From: Episyrphus balteatus
Lineage: Eukaryota; Arthropoda; Insecta; Diptera; Syrphidae
NCBI RefSeq assembly: GCF_945859705.1
Contig: NC_079134.1
Coordinates: 166,629,718-166,693,717, forward strand
Reading direction: 5' to 3'
DNA length: 64,000 nucleotides
Both the position numbers and the translations under genes were made by a program. The notes under the pieces were generated by a model. It searched no databases. It had not been told where the DNA came from and saw nothing but the letters and a program-made list of their open reading frames with translations. Below, piece by piece: positions 11,528 to 22,228 of this stretch; within the stretch, counting starts at the first letter, position 1, and every line of letters begins with the position of its first letter.

Positions 11528-12526
11528 AAATAAATTGCACGACTGGGGTCGCACGTACTTGCTCTCATGCTTAAAGTAACTATAATGTTAAAGCTTTTTA
11601 TTCAAGAAATTTAAAATTTGATATTTTGAAGAAATTTCATAAGTAGTATAAAAAAATTAAATCGGTTTTTATAATTAATTAAACTCCGTAATACATTATC
11701 TTAAAAAAAAACAAATATGCCGTTTTATTTCTTGTATAAAAAGGTATTTTTAGAAAAAAATTTTCGAAAATTGTAGGAGCCGTTTTTTAAAAAAATAATT
11801 TTTTATATATAAAAATGTTTTAACATTTTTCAAAAAAAAAATTGGTATGCCATTTTGAAGAAATAATTAATTTACACATAAAAACTAAATTTCAAAATTT
11901 TTCATTGATCCGTTTTCAAAAAATTGATTTTTCAAAAAAAAATTTTGAAATATTTTTTAAAAAACCAAAAATGCGTTTTTTGAAAATTTTCTAAAATTTT
12001 AATATTATCTTTACTTACACACTTTTGTATAAAAATTTTCATTTAAATCGGGTTAATTTTGTACGAGATATTCAGAAACGAAAAAAACCGTTCTATGACA
12101 GGTACCGTTAATAACGGTACAAAAAATATTTTTTTTATTTAATAAGTTGGCTCTTATGTGCAGTACTACACACAAAAATTTTAATCAAAATCGTTAGAGC
12201 CGTTTTTGAAAAAAATTAACTTTTCTATTCCCGTTATATGGCAGGTACCGTTAGTTTTGGTCATAAAAAAAAAATTTCAATTTCCCCTCTAGGGAATCAC
12301 CAAAAACTGCTAACTACCAAGTTTGAAGAAAATCACTTCACTCGTTTAGGCTGCAGCTCCAGATAGAGACAGACACACAGACAGACAGACAGACAGACAG
12401 AATTGCCGGACCCACTTTTTTGGCATTCTCCATCATCGTAATGTCATGTAAAATTGTTATCTCGAGTTCGATTTTTTTTACGAATCCTAAACTTGCCCTA
12501 TAGTACCTATATCGCAAGTAAAAAAA
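11528..12526 (-). repeat. Copy A of a ~1 kb dispersed repeat family
   Basis: One of at least five related copies in the window (others at 24288-25260, 38115-39485, 43996-44989, 63091-63810). Read on the minus strand it begins with TTTTTACTTGCGATATAGG, then GTTCGGATT-like and ATTACGATGATGGAGAATGCC blocks, a GTCT microsatellite, repeated AAAACGGCTC blocks, and ends with GAGCAAGTACGTGCGACC and AGTCGTGCAATTTATTTT. A near-perfect palindrome, GTACCGTTATTAACGGTAC, sits at 12102-12120. No target duplication or open frame identifies the class. Confidence 0.7.
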
Positions 12527-12769
12527 TCAGCTGTCATGTTGACAAAAAAAAAAACTTTCCTAAACTTTTAGGGAAAATTTTCTTGACTAACTTTTCAGTC
12601 AGTTTTCTGATAAAATTCGCTGAATTGGAAGAATTTTTTTTGACACTTAAATATTTAGTTGCTAACGTTTTTGAGCCTGCCCATAGTTTTGTAGAAACAA
12701 TTCAATTCAGAAGAATTAGGTTACAACACAGCTATTGTTACCGCAGCCAAAATTTGTTTTGAGACCCCC

Positions 12770-13430
12770 AAGGGTGTAAAAAAAGATCCTTTTGAAAATT
12801 TCTCGATGTCAATTTGTCCGGATGTGTGTCGGTCTGTACAAGAAGATACAGCCTAAACGGGCTGATCCACTTCGAACTTTGTATGAAGCAGTTTTTGGAT
12901 TCTGTACAGAGGGGTTTTTGGAATAAATTTTTTGTTAACAAAAAAAAAACGGTACCTGTCATATACCAAATTCAGAAAAGTTAAATTTTCTCAAAAACGG
13001 CACGTTTTGATCAAAAAAGTCAAGTAATAGTTTTTACACAATGTCTATCTTTTAATGAAAGAAGTTTTTTTTTTTTTTCAAAAATCGTTATTAACGGTAC
13101 CTCCCTTAGAACAGTTTCCTTTAATTATTTCTGACTGTATCCCAAATTAATTGTTTAATTTAAACGATTTTTTTTTTCAATAAAAAAGCATTTATATTGT
13201 CTCATAAATCAAAAAAAAAGTTTTGAAAAAAATAATTTTTGGATTTAAAAAAATAAATTTGATTTATTTTTGAAAAATAGAATTTTCAAAAACAGGACAT
13301 TGAATTTTTTTTGTAATTTTGGTTTTATGTGTTGATTGGCATATCATTTTTATTTTAAAACTTTCTTTTTCAAAAAATTATTTATAAGTTAAAAAAAAAA
13401 ACGACTCTAACGATTTTGAATTTTTTTTTT
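12770..13430 (+). repeat. Diverged partial copy of the ~1 kb family
   Basis: Shares with the full copies the AGCCTAAACGG block (about 12852), AACGGTACCTGTCATATACC (about 12950), AAAACGGC, CGTTATTAACGGTACC (about 13086) and the ACGACTCTAACGATTTTGAA tail. It lacks the microsatellite and both termini. Confidence 0.55.
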
Positions 13431-13489
13431 CTAAAAATGCATCTTAATAAAAGATACGTTTTTGTGATATAAGAAGTTCAAAATAAATT

Positions 13490-13980
13490 TTTATCTGCGA
13501 AATGTGACGTCATAGATTTTTTTAACATAAATAGAAGAGACGTCAAAATTGTTTTAATTAAAAAAATAAACCATGAAATATCGTAATAAGAGGTCTAAAA
13601 GAGTGTTTTACTAATTTTGCACTTTTTGGACTTTGTTTTCATAATTTTTGATATTTATTTTATGGAATATGAATTATTGAATCCTTAATCTAAGATTCAA
13701 CACCTTTTGACAGAATTAAGCCAAATTTCTATATTTTGTCGAGAAATGGCCGTGCAAATGAATTTTGACACCAAAAACCTCAAAAAGGGCCACTGTGCGC
13801 CGCCGCCGTACGAGCTTCCAATCAGGCACTGCTCGTTATACGAGTCGTTAATACATAGATTTAAACCAACATATTTACTTTTGATGTTTTTTGTGTAAAA
13901 AAAATTTGGTCTACACCATATCAAGATGAAACAAAGGCAGAAATAAAGTTTACCGGCCATTTGAAGTGCCAAAATTTCTC
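13490..13980 (+). repeat. Dispersed repeat, related to 46145-46500
   Basis: Long blocks are shared in the same order and orientation with 46145-46500: ACATAAATAGAAGAGACGTC, GTGTTTTACTAATT, GCACTTTTTGG, AAATGGCCGTGCAAATGAA. The two copies are diverged and have no obvious inverted termini or coding sequence. The small open frames here in both strands are therefore not genes. Confidence 0.55.
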
Positions 13981-14532
13981 CAGATCTGGAAAAGTTGAGG
14001 GAAATTTCTGAATGTCATTTTATTAAAAAAAAAAATAATTTTTTTTTTAATTCAAAAATGTATTTTTTGAAATTTTTAAAAACGGGTGTGGATATATGGT
14101 TGAGGTATATGTATGTATGTCAAAAATGAGCCTGTTTTCTTTTTGAAAAAAATCTCTTCTTATTAGCCAACTGATTGGAGAGAAAAAGTTTTTGATCAAC
14201 GGGTCTCACCAATAATCAAAAACTGGATATTACTGAACTTAAAAGATCCTGTTTTCTGTCAACTTAAAACTTCCCTAAAAATAAAATAAAAATTTTATTG
14301 GCATAACCCTAGCTGGTAGAATTCCCTTTTCAAAACTCTTTGAACATAAATCAACAAAAATATTCAACATTTAAGCGAAAAATTGCTGAAATTCCTGGCT
14401 CAGTTAAAAATATCTACCCATCGTTGTTATGGGAAACATCTTTGCTATCTAAAAATATACCTACCTACATTATATAAACCTATGTAAAAGTCTATCTCTC
14501 GTAGACACCTTTTTGCCAATTAAAATACTCAC

Positions 14533-14701
14533 TGCAAAGAATCCTGACGAATTTGTTTTCTCGCCCGAACGTACATAGCACTGGCAATCAGTCCAACAAC
14601 CAGAACCAAACCTAAAGCACAAGCTGCCGCACCTAGCAACGCCGGACCTTGGGATGGGGCTTGAGCTGGTGCCGGTGACTGATTGGGTGCTGGAAAAAGA
14701 C
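14533..14701 (-). CDS. Drl-2: Exon 4: stalk and transmembrane helix
   Basis: Completes Gly160 and encodes residues 161-215 plus two bases of codon 216. A 20-residue stalk rich in Pro, Ala and Gln (PNQSPAPAQAPSQGP) leads into one hydrophobic helix at about 181-204, beginning LLGAAACALGLVLVVGLIAS. A basic stop-transfer run, RARKQIR, follows, giving the type I orientation expected of a Ryk receptor. Acceptor TATAG|GT, donor TTTGCA|GTGAGT. The stalk is much shorter than the long acidic linker I recall for derailed itself, one reason for preferring the Drl-2 branch. The open frame continues past the acceptor into intron 3, but that upstream part has no family resemblance. Confidence 0.92.
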
Positions 14702-14856
14702 CTATAGAAACGAAAAAAAGAAAATTCAAATGAAAAAACGAAGAAAAGTAAAATAAAACAGACAAACAAAATTGAATTAAGTCAATCTCCAGAGAGAGAG
14801 AGAGAGAATCGCCGGGAAACCGGCCGGCATCCGCAACATCCTTGCGATATCCTTAC

Positions 14857-15094
14857 CTTTTAGGCAAATTTTATTGCGCTTGAAACCCAATTTAGTGTCA
14901 TTCGTTCTGGGCGGACCTCGAACATGCATATTGATGCTAAGTGGTACTTGATCGGTTGCATTTCCCGTGCACGGCAGATGTACGGTGAATGTTTCTATCG
15001 TTTGTGGAACATAGCCCTTGGGCGGTATACTAAGGGTGGGCGCTCCTAGCGCCCCCTGGTCGGATTCGTACTCAATGGTGATTATGTATGGCAG
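14857..15094 (-). CDS. Drl-2: Exon 3: end of WIF domain with conserved cysteine pair
   Basis: Encodes residues 81-159 plus one base of Gly160. It opens LPYIITIEYESD and contains LSIPPKGYVPQTIETF, the loop before the first conserved cysteine (Cys122 in HLPCTGN), and FKRNKIC with the partner cysteine Cys157. Ryk WIF domains have the same spaced pair in Ser-Cys-Thr-Gly and Lys-Met-Cys contexts, so this is the disulfide-bearing end of the domain. Possible N-glycosylation sequons are NAT at 125 and NDT at 145. Acceptor TTAG|CTG, donor AAAG|GTAAGG. The upstream reading frame across the 413-bp intron contains stops, which confirms that splicing is needed. Confidence 0.93.
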
Positions 15095-15507
15095 CTAAGT
15101 GATGTTGTGTTCCAACAAGCCCCCGAAAATGGAAGAGAGAGAGGAAGAACGAAAGCAAATTAGGTTATGAAACAAGGGTTCTCTCACGTACCAGCAGTAG
15201 CATCAAAATATATTTGTGTAGCTGATGCAGACGTAGAGAAAGACGGACAGGAAGATAGGAGGAATTGTACAAATGGATTTGAGAGCAGGTTAATTTGGCA
15301 CACAGACACAAGACATGCGGACGGAGCACTTGTATCTGTATCTATGAGTTTATCTTTGTGTGTGCTTCCTGTCAAGTGCATGCCGTATGTTTATGTTTTT
15401 TTTTGTGTTCTTTTCTCTCTCGTCCTGAATGAATATTATAGGGACACCAAGGAAAGGATTGAATGGGAGAGGTGATGGGTTGGGGGTTCAATGGGTCGAA
15501 TACTCAC

Positions 15508-15635
15508 CGGATATGTCGTTTGACTCTGCCATGAGAATTCCAGGTCGTGCACATCTGCCGGAACAGGTACTGTGAAGTGCATCGCATATGTGTTTATAGC
15601 ACCCTCGTGAACATAAAATAAATCGGCTTCAAGGC
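15508..15635 (-). CDS. Drl-2: Exon 2: WIF domain, central part
   Basis: Encodes the last two bases of Gly38 and residues 39-80. The protein reads LEADLFYVHEGAINTYAMHF and continues with a VPVPADVHDLEFSWQ segment. This matches the Ryk WIF core closely: the Gly-Leu-Asp-Ala-Glu-Leu-Tyr-Tyr-Val strand, the Ile-Asn-x-Tyr-Ala helix and the Phe-x-Trp-x-(Ser/Ala) strand are all present. The acceptor is AACAG|GC after a pyrimidine-rich tract and the donor is CCG|GTGAGT, giving phase 1 on entry and phase 0 on exit. Only 413 bp of intron separates it from exon 3. WIF is the extracellular Wnt-binding domain; no residue looks disrupted. Confidence 0.93.
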
Positions 15636-16845
15636 CTGTTATATAAAAGAGAGATAGAGATATTTATATAAAAACAGAATAATGAAAGATAACTATGACA
15701 GAGGAATATAATATTTGTTTGTTTATTTTTTTTTTTTTTTTTGTTTTTCTCTACCGAAGAAAGAACGTGAAATTAAATGAAATGAAAATATTATTTCGCA
15801 ATTTTGCTATAATTTCTTTCAACGAGTGTTTGTGCATTAAGGCTAAGTCTCTCAAGCATACTTAAAAGAGTTGTTAAAAAAATATGGTAGTAGCATACTT
15901 GGGAAAAATGTTCACAGTCGATGTTAATATATTTCGCCCAAAAATGATTTCGATTTTTTGTTGTCTCGAAGCCTCGAGTAATAGCAACGTTTTAAAGGTT
16001 TAAAACATGACTCAATATTCAAAGTGATAGTGGTTTTGTTAATAAAATGTAGAAACATCATTTTCAGTTCCAAAATATTACCTTGATCCGTTAAAAATAT
16101 TACTGGCAAAAATACCGTCACTCAAGCCATAAAATTTCAATTTGCACAGAAAATGAGGGATGATATGAATTTTAAACTAAAACCAAGTCTTATCTGAAAT
16201 ATGCTTATTTTTTTTTAGGACCTTAAATAAACATATTGAAGTCTTTCACTCTATAATGGTATAAGCTTTACGAAAATTGGCAAAGAAACTGTTCAATTAG
16301 GTGACAAATCGAACGATCTGGTGGTCACTGTGGCGTATGCGTAACTTTTTTTTGTAAAGAAAACTTTAAACTTTAAAACTTTCCTTGCTTTTCAAATAAT
16401 ATTAGTCCTATTTTGACTAAGGAAAATGAGTTATTTAAGCATATTAATTTCAACTTTTCAACTAATTTTTATCAAATGAGCTGAGAGGGATCGTTGATAA
16501 TTACTTTATATCCTAGTCTATTTTGTCCAAACAGAAATTTTTTTCATGAAATTTCGAAGCTCATTCCAGACAAAATTTTGGAAATTAAATGGGTTAGCTC
16601 CTTAAAACACTATTTCGCTTAGGTCTTTAGGGTCTCTAAAATGTATTTTACTTCAGAAACGATTTTAGATTAGGTGACACAAAATGTTCTTGAAATAATT
16701 AAACTGTCTTATATCAAATGGTTAGATGAAAAAGCAAATGAATTTTTATCTTCTCAAGTCATTAATTCCATTTTTTTCCCTAACAACCTATACAAAATTT
16801 TATACCATCTGTAAGCTTATTGTCTAAGCTAAAAATATTTATATA
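15636..16845. other. Start of intron 1 (exon 2 side)
   Basis: AT-rich intronic sequence between the exon 2 acceptor and the large palindrome. A T run lies at about 15726-15742. Positions 16740-16835 resemble the end of the repeat at 18020-18110. No exon or RNA gene is supported. Confidence 0.5.
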
Positions 16846-17921
16846 CAGGGTGTCCCAAAAGTAATGGATCAAACGAAATATGCTGATTGAGGAACTTAAG
16901 AGCTCTCAGAATTTGGTAACTTGTTCATTCCAAATCCTTACGGTTTTCTATTTAATGCAATTCTTGTGAAATTTCGATAAATCCCTACTTGGCAACAGTA
17001 TTTTTCTTCCTGCGCCCATTATTGACTTTTGTTTTTTAAAATTCTTTTACGAAAACATTGCTAAATAATTAGGAACAATTAATTAATCAAATTATTTTTT
17101 ATTCCATACGCCATTTCGCTGCAAATTAACTAACAGTTTCAAGTTTTATAAAAAATCAATTTTTAACTTTTATTTGAGAGCAACACCGCAAAAAAAAATT
17201 GTACGGTGTGAGAATGGTTTATTATTTTAAAAAGTTGCCCTGTTATTGTGGTTTTCAAAAAAGTATAAAAGATTCCAAAGTTGCAGTTAGATCGCAAAAT
17301 ATTACAATTTTAATTCAACAAAACAGGGTTTTTCAGAGCAAAAAACAACCAAAAATAAACACATTTTCTCGAACTGTTATTAGTTTATTTTTCTTTGAAC
17401 AAAAGCCTCTATTTTTGTTCGTATTTTTGCTCTGAAAAACCCTGTTTTGTTGAATTAAAATTGTAATATTTTGCGATCTAACTGCAACTTTGGAATCTTT
17501 TATACTTTTTTGAAAACCACAATAACAGGGCAACTTTTTAAAATAATAAACCATTCTCACACCGTACAATTTTGTTTGCGGTGTTGCTCTCAAATAAAAG
17601 TTAGAAATAGATTTTTTATAAAACTTGAAACTGTTAGTTAATTTGCAGCGAAATGGCGTATGGAATAAAAAATATTTTGATTAATTAATTGTTCCTAATT
17701 ATTTGGCAATGTTTTCGTAAAAGAATTTAAAAAAACAAAAATCAATAATGGGCGCAGGAAGCAAAATACTGTTGCCAAGTAGGGATTTTTCGAAATTTCA
17801 CAAGAATTGCATTAAATCGAAAACCGTAACGACTTGGGATGAACAAGTTACCAAATTCTGAGAGCCCTTAAGTTCCTCAATCAGCATATTTCGTTTGATC
17901 CATTACTTTTGGGACACCCTG
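16846..17921. mobile_element. 1.08 kb foldback element, TA-flanked, near-perfect palindrome
   Basis: The arms 16846-17345 and 17424-17921 are inverted copies of about 500 bases with only scattered mismatches by eye, around a loop of about 78 bases. The ends are CAGGGTGTCCCAAAAGTAAT and its complement, directly flanked by TA on both sides (16844-16845 and 17922-17923), as for Tc1/mariner-type insertions. There is no transposase. The open frames on both strands mirror each other because of the palindrome. Lying inside intron 1, it would fold into a very long hairpin in the pre-mRNA. Confidence 0.85.
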
Positions 17922-17999
17922 TATAGATCAGGTCTATGAGACATCTACAAAAAGAGCTAGAATTTTTTGAACTCGATCAAATTTCATTAAAAAAAAAAC

Positions 18000-19140
18000 A
18001 AAAAAAACATTTATTTTTATGTTCTCATTCTATGGAATCAATTTTTTTGTTTGACAACCTATAAAAAATATATACCATGTGAAAGCTTATTATTTCACCT
18101 TTTATATGACGTATCAATCTTATTTCAAAGATGCCTACAAGAGAAGTTTTTTAAAGTAGACCATGTCGAATTTCCAGACTGAGATTACTGTACTTCCTAC
18201 ACTGGTGGCTGTTCATGATCAACAGATCTCCACGGGTGTTTTGAGGTTTTTTTTACCTTTATCTCAAAATTGTGTTTACGAAAATGATTGAAACGCACAC
18301 ATATAGTCGTAGTCATGGCCTATCATTACTCTATATACTTTATTCCTGTATCTATTAAAGAAAAAGAGATACAAATAAAAAACGATGAAAATCGGTTACA
18401 AACGGTCAAAAAACGTGTTTTTTTAAAACTTGTTTCTTCCGTTATTCAATCAAAACTCACTAAACGTTTTCAAGTTTTTGCACATGAATGCATAAGGCCA
18501 AAACCAACATGTCCTATAAGTTTGAGATTTTTTGAACGCTCCAAAAAAAGCTAAAAATCAAAAATTACCCAAAAATACCCCTAAAAAACAAGTTTTTCAA
18601 AAATTCATATTTCGAAACAAAATATCCGTATCAGACACCAAATTTTTTTTCCCTCATCTTTCACCTGGCATCTTTAGAATTGTCAAAAAAAAAATTTCCT
18701 TTACCCAAAATCATCATTTTGTCATAGCCTCAACACGTGTACAACATTCAAATAAAACGTTATAGCATAGTTTCAAAATTTTTTGGAATTTTTTGTTAAA
18801 TGCAGTTATTCTTAAATTAGTCTCATCTATCTATAGCAACAAAAATTAATTCTCTACGACTGCGCGTTTAGATTTTAGCCCAAATTTCATCTTCCCGTTT
18901 TACCCCTGTTTACCCTATTAAATGATGGAATTTTTAAAAATCCTTCATTTAGATTAAGCTTTAAGTTATTATCTTTCAAATAAGCTATAGAAGATTTTTG
19001 TATCTCTAATAGTTTATTTTTAATTTTGAATTGAAATTTTTTGCCGCACTGCGAAAGTGCGAGAGTGTAACGTTAGAAAATGGCGTCACTTTTTTGTGGT
19101 GGCTGCCATGGTTTATCGATTTATAAGACGTTATCACGTC
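18000..19140 (-). repeat. Dispersed repeat family 2, copy 1
   Basis: Inverted relative to 36217-37810 and 57860-59620. Shared landmarks include the ATGGCGTCACTTTTTTG / ATAAGACGTTA block (about 19078-19135), the GTATCAGACACC and AATATCC block (about 18620), CACGGGTGTTTTGAGG (about 18230) and TTGACAACCTATA (about 18051). Each of the other two copies is split by a TA-flanked inverted-repeat element. No class-defining coding sequence is visible. Confidence 0.55.
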
Positions 19141-20269
19141 AAAAAAGTCGATATATGTCAGCGTGAGAATCATCAAGCGTTAGGTCTCGATAAAATAACC
19201 AGTAAAAAAAAAAAACGAATTTTCTGTAGGTACTTTAAAATTTTAATATCTCGAAACCTTGAGCTGATAACCCAATTTTGAAGCTGAATTTAAAACTGAA
19301 AACTTTAAAAAAAAATTAAATTTCGCTTCTGTTACAAAAAATATGGTTATTAATCCTCTGTAGACACACCCCTTTTTTTGTGACGTGAAAGGCACACAGG
19401 TGGGAATTAGGTTTTTACCTTTTCATATCTATAACTTTTTTACGTTTCAATATTTTATAGTGAATATACATATAAAATTGACGTAGAATTTTCCGAAGAA
19501 ATCGAATATTGTATTCAAAATTCCTAAAAAATATATTTTCACCATTATAATGAGACTGTTTTGCGAATACTTTTTTTTGAAAAATCGTTAATTTTGAAAA
19601 TCATATAAAAATGCCAAATTCGCACCCGTGTGCAGACAGAGAGTTAAGATAGAGTCTTTCATATAAAATTTTGATTCCAATATAAAATAAACATTTAATA
19701 AGGCATTAATATTCAGAAAAAGTTCGAAAAAGCTGTTGCGTATCTTAAAAACCTTTAAGATCCTTAAGACTAAAAAAAATAATAGAAAATTTAATTTAAA
19801 AGTAAACTCCTTTTTAATTTCATCCTTATAGGTAATCTAGAACTTCGATGCATAAATCCTTTAAAAGACAGCCCTTTATGTGTGTTTAAAACTTCACCTA
19901 TGATCAACCTTAATTTTAACCTCTTAAACTCCCTTAAAAATATATACATCTTTACCCGCACAAAATCTTAAACCCTACCAAAAGTGCAGGCAAACTCTTG
20001 TAACTGACTGTTTCAATCATAAAGGCTTCTTCTGCTTATTTGTTCTGACGTATATATACCATGACGATGATGGTGCAAGACACAATTGATTTTTGAAGTT
20101 ATACTTCTTATGGGAGGGTGAGTATAAAAATTTACTTTTTGACAAGAATGTCAAAGGGATTATGACGCGATCACCCTGGGTAGCAGGGCTGTCGTTTTAC
20201 CTTTAGAGTAGGCAGTACTTTAGTATTTAAAAATGCAGTACGCCGCAGTACGGCAAACATAAAACACAC

Positions 20270-20461
20270 AACCAGTTGCAAGTTACATGTTTCATGTGGC
20301 AAGTTGCATGTGGCAAGTTGCATGTGGCAAGTTGTATGTGGCAAGTTGCGTGTGGCAAGTTGCATGTGGCAAGCTGCATGTGGCAAGTTGCGTGTAGCAA
20401 GTTGCATGTGGGAAGTTGCATGTGACAAGTTGCATGTGGTAATTTCCATGTGGCAAGTTGC
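20270..20461 (+). repeat. 14-bp minisatellite, about 13 units
   Basis: Tandem units of GCATGTGGCAAGTT with single-base variants. Because 14 is not a multiple of three, all reading frames repeat every three units, producing misleading Cys/His-rich open frames on both strands (for example ATCHMQL). The array is interrupted at its right end by a hAT-like insertion. Confidence 0.85.
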
Positions 20462-21417
20462 CAGGGTTGCAAAAAGCTCACATTTCAGCTCAGCTCACAG
20501 CTCAGCTCAAATTTGAGCTAGCTCACTTTTGCGATAGACACCATAGCTCAGCTCATTTGAGCGCCCCCAACTTCCAACGCCTATATCTCGGAATTTGAAG
20601 AAAATGAAAAAAAATTTGATGCCAAAAGGTAGCGGGGACTCTAACCTACATTTGGGTACAACTCCCATCCCTGTAGGTCCACGCGTTCTCAAACCGGGAG
20701 AACTTAAAAGTAAAAAAAAAAATAGGCACGATTCTGAAAAAATAGGCTTGATGTGGCGGTTTAACATGGAAGGCGATTTTTTAAAAATCTGATAATGTGC
20801 AAAGCGTAGGCCCATGACACAAGCTATCATTTGGCATCACTCCCAAAAATTGCTCTCAAGCGGTTTAGCTTCCAGGAGCGTTCAAAGATTCGGGGATTTT
20901 TCGAAAAAAAATTTACCCCAACTTTCAAACGCGATTTTCTCGGAATTTTGAAAAAAGTCGAAAAACCGGATTGTACCGGAATTTTTTTTTATGATAAAAA
21001 AAGAAATATTTTACTAAAAAAATAGAAATATATTTACTATTTAAAAAAACCAAGAAAAAAGATCACGAAAAATTATCTGTTTTATTTATAAAAATATCCA
21101 TGTGTTAAAATAATTCCATTAATAACACTAGAACCAAACATCTTAAGCTATGGTGTTTTATAAAAGTTTAAAATATCTTCATATTTCATTATACTTTCCA
21201 AATAAAAATCTATGTATCCTCAGACCCATCACAGCTCAGCTCAGCTCACTTTACTTTAGCTCACCCAACAGCTCAGCTCACCGACAGCTCAGCTCACCCA
21301 ACAGCTCAGCTCAACCATCAGCTCAGCTCACTTTCAGCTCAGCTCAAATGAGCTGAGCTATGGTACATAGCTCAAAATTTTAGCTGAGCTCAGCAGGGTT
21401 GCTTTGTAGCAACCCTG
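20462..21417. mobile_element. hAT-like non-autonomous element with AGCTC repeats
   Basis: The ends are CAGGGTTGCAA and TTTGTAGCAACCCTG, matching the hAT terminal style. They are flanked by an 8-bp duplication with one mismatch, CAAGTTGC (20454-20461) and CAAGTTCC (21418-21425), copied from the minisatellite it inserted into. Both subterminal regions are built of AGCTCAGCTC-type repeats that let the ends fold together. There is no transposase; the short open frames inside have no domain. Confidence 0.8.
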
Positions 21418-21871
21418 CAAGTTCCATATTGCTACTACTAGTGCTGAAGCACACACAATTCTCATAAAATTACCATATCGCACATTTTATGCGCAATTCA
21501 TTTACTTTCGTTAACCATATACCGTACGTTCTGAACCGCACAACATGAGTAAATTTCACAGAATAAATTGAAAACTACATGGACGCAAGGAGGATGAAAG
21601 AATTAATTTATTGTTCACTTGATAAAAATGTAAAAAAACTAAGTGTGGATTAATTACTTCATACCTAATAGAAATTAAAAATATCAAATGAAATTCATTT
21701 ACATATACTGAATGAGAAGTATAACTTCAATCGCGTGTACATGTGTACACACACTCTTTTTTTATTTTACCCATAGTAGAACTCCCTTCTCTCACACTGA
21801 AGAGAGGAGGTTAAGACACAATCTGTTTGGACCAAAATGCGATGTATCAAACTCTTACCGTATAGTGAGTA

Positions 21872-22228
21872 CACTGAGCCAAAAAACAACGTAAAATCAA
21901 TGGAAACCACTTTGAATCAATTGAAAATCACTACATTTTTAGCCTAAAGTGGAAAATGATTGAATCAAAGTAGCACACTTTAAATCTAAGTTGTTGACAC
22001 ATTAAAAAAATAAAAAAAAAGTAAAACTGGCATCCGCTGGGGATCGAACCTGCTATACCTGGGTTGACAAGCTTGTGCTTTACCACTGTGCCATCTCACT
22101 TATAAAAATTGATGTGACAAACTTTAACTTAAGCATAGGACGATTTTTAGAAAAATAATGAATATATTTTTCACCATTGATTCAATGTAGACCGTATTAA
22201 AAATTACTATGCGTTTTTTCTCTGGGTG
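21872..22228. mobile_element. TA-flanked inverted-repeat element carrying a tRNA-like module
   Basis: The ends are CACTGAGCCAAAAAACAACG and the complement-type GCGTTTTTTCTCTGGGTG, flanked by TA (21870-21871 and 22229-22230). A related element is at 36539-36924. The centre holds a tRNA-like sequence. There is no coding capacity; mobility would need a transposase from elsewhere. Confidence 0.7.
22029..22100 (-). other. tRNA-like sequence inside an inverted-repeat element
   Basis: On the minus strand: GAGATGGCACAGTGGTAAAG (box A-like), then about 30 bases later GGTTCGATCCC, an exact match to the RNA polymerase III box B consensus GGTTCGANNCC. Total length of about 72 bases matches a tRNA. The terminal stem does not pair convincingly and no CCA or terminator is evident, so I do not call it a functional tRNA. 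A remnant of the same 3' part (GCAGCCGGTGGGGGGATCG) lies in the related element at about 36740-36758. Confidence 0.55.

Noticed and set aside
14470..14769. Longer open frames extending past both ends of exon 4
   Set aside because: The extensions run through splice sites into introns; only 14533-14701 fits the Ryk protein and the phases of neighbouring exons.
17199..17593. Two nearly identical open frames on opposite strands
   Set aside because: They are the two arms of the large palindrome read in opposite directions, not duplicated genes.
20171..20516. Overlapping Cys/His-rich open frames on both strands, resembling metal-binding repeats
   Set aside because: They are translations of the 14-bp GCATGTGGCAAGTT minisatellite in different frames.
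22029..22100. Functional tRNA gene
   Set aside because: Box B is exact, but the acceptor stem does not pair and the sequence lies inside an inverted-repeat element with a decayed sister copy.
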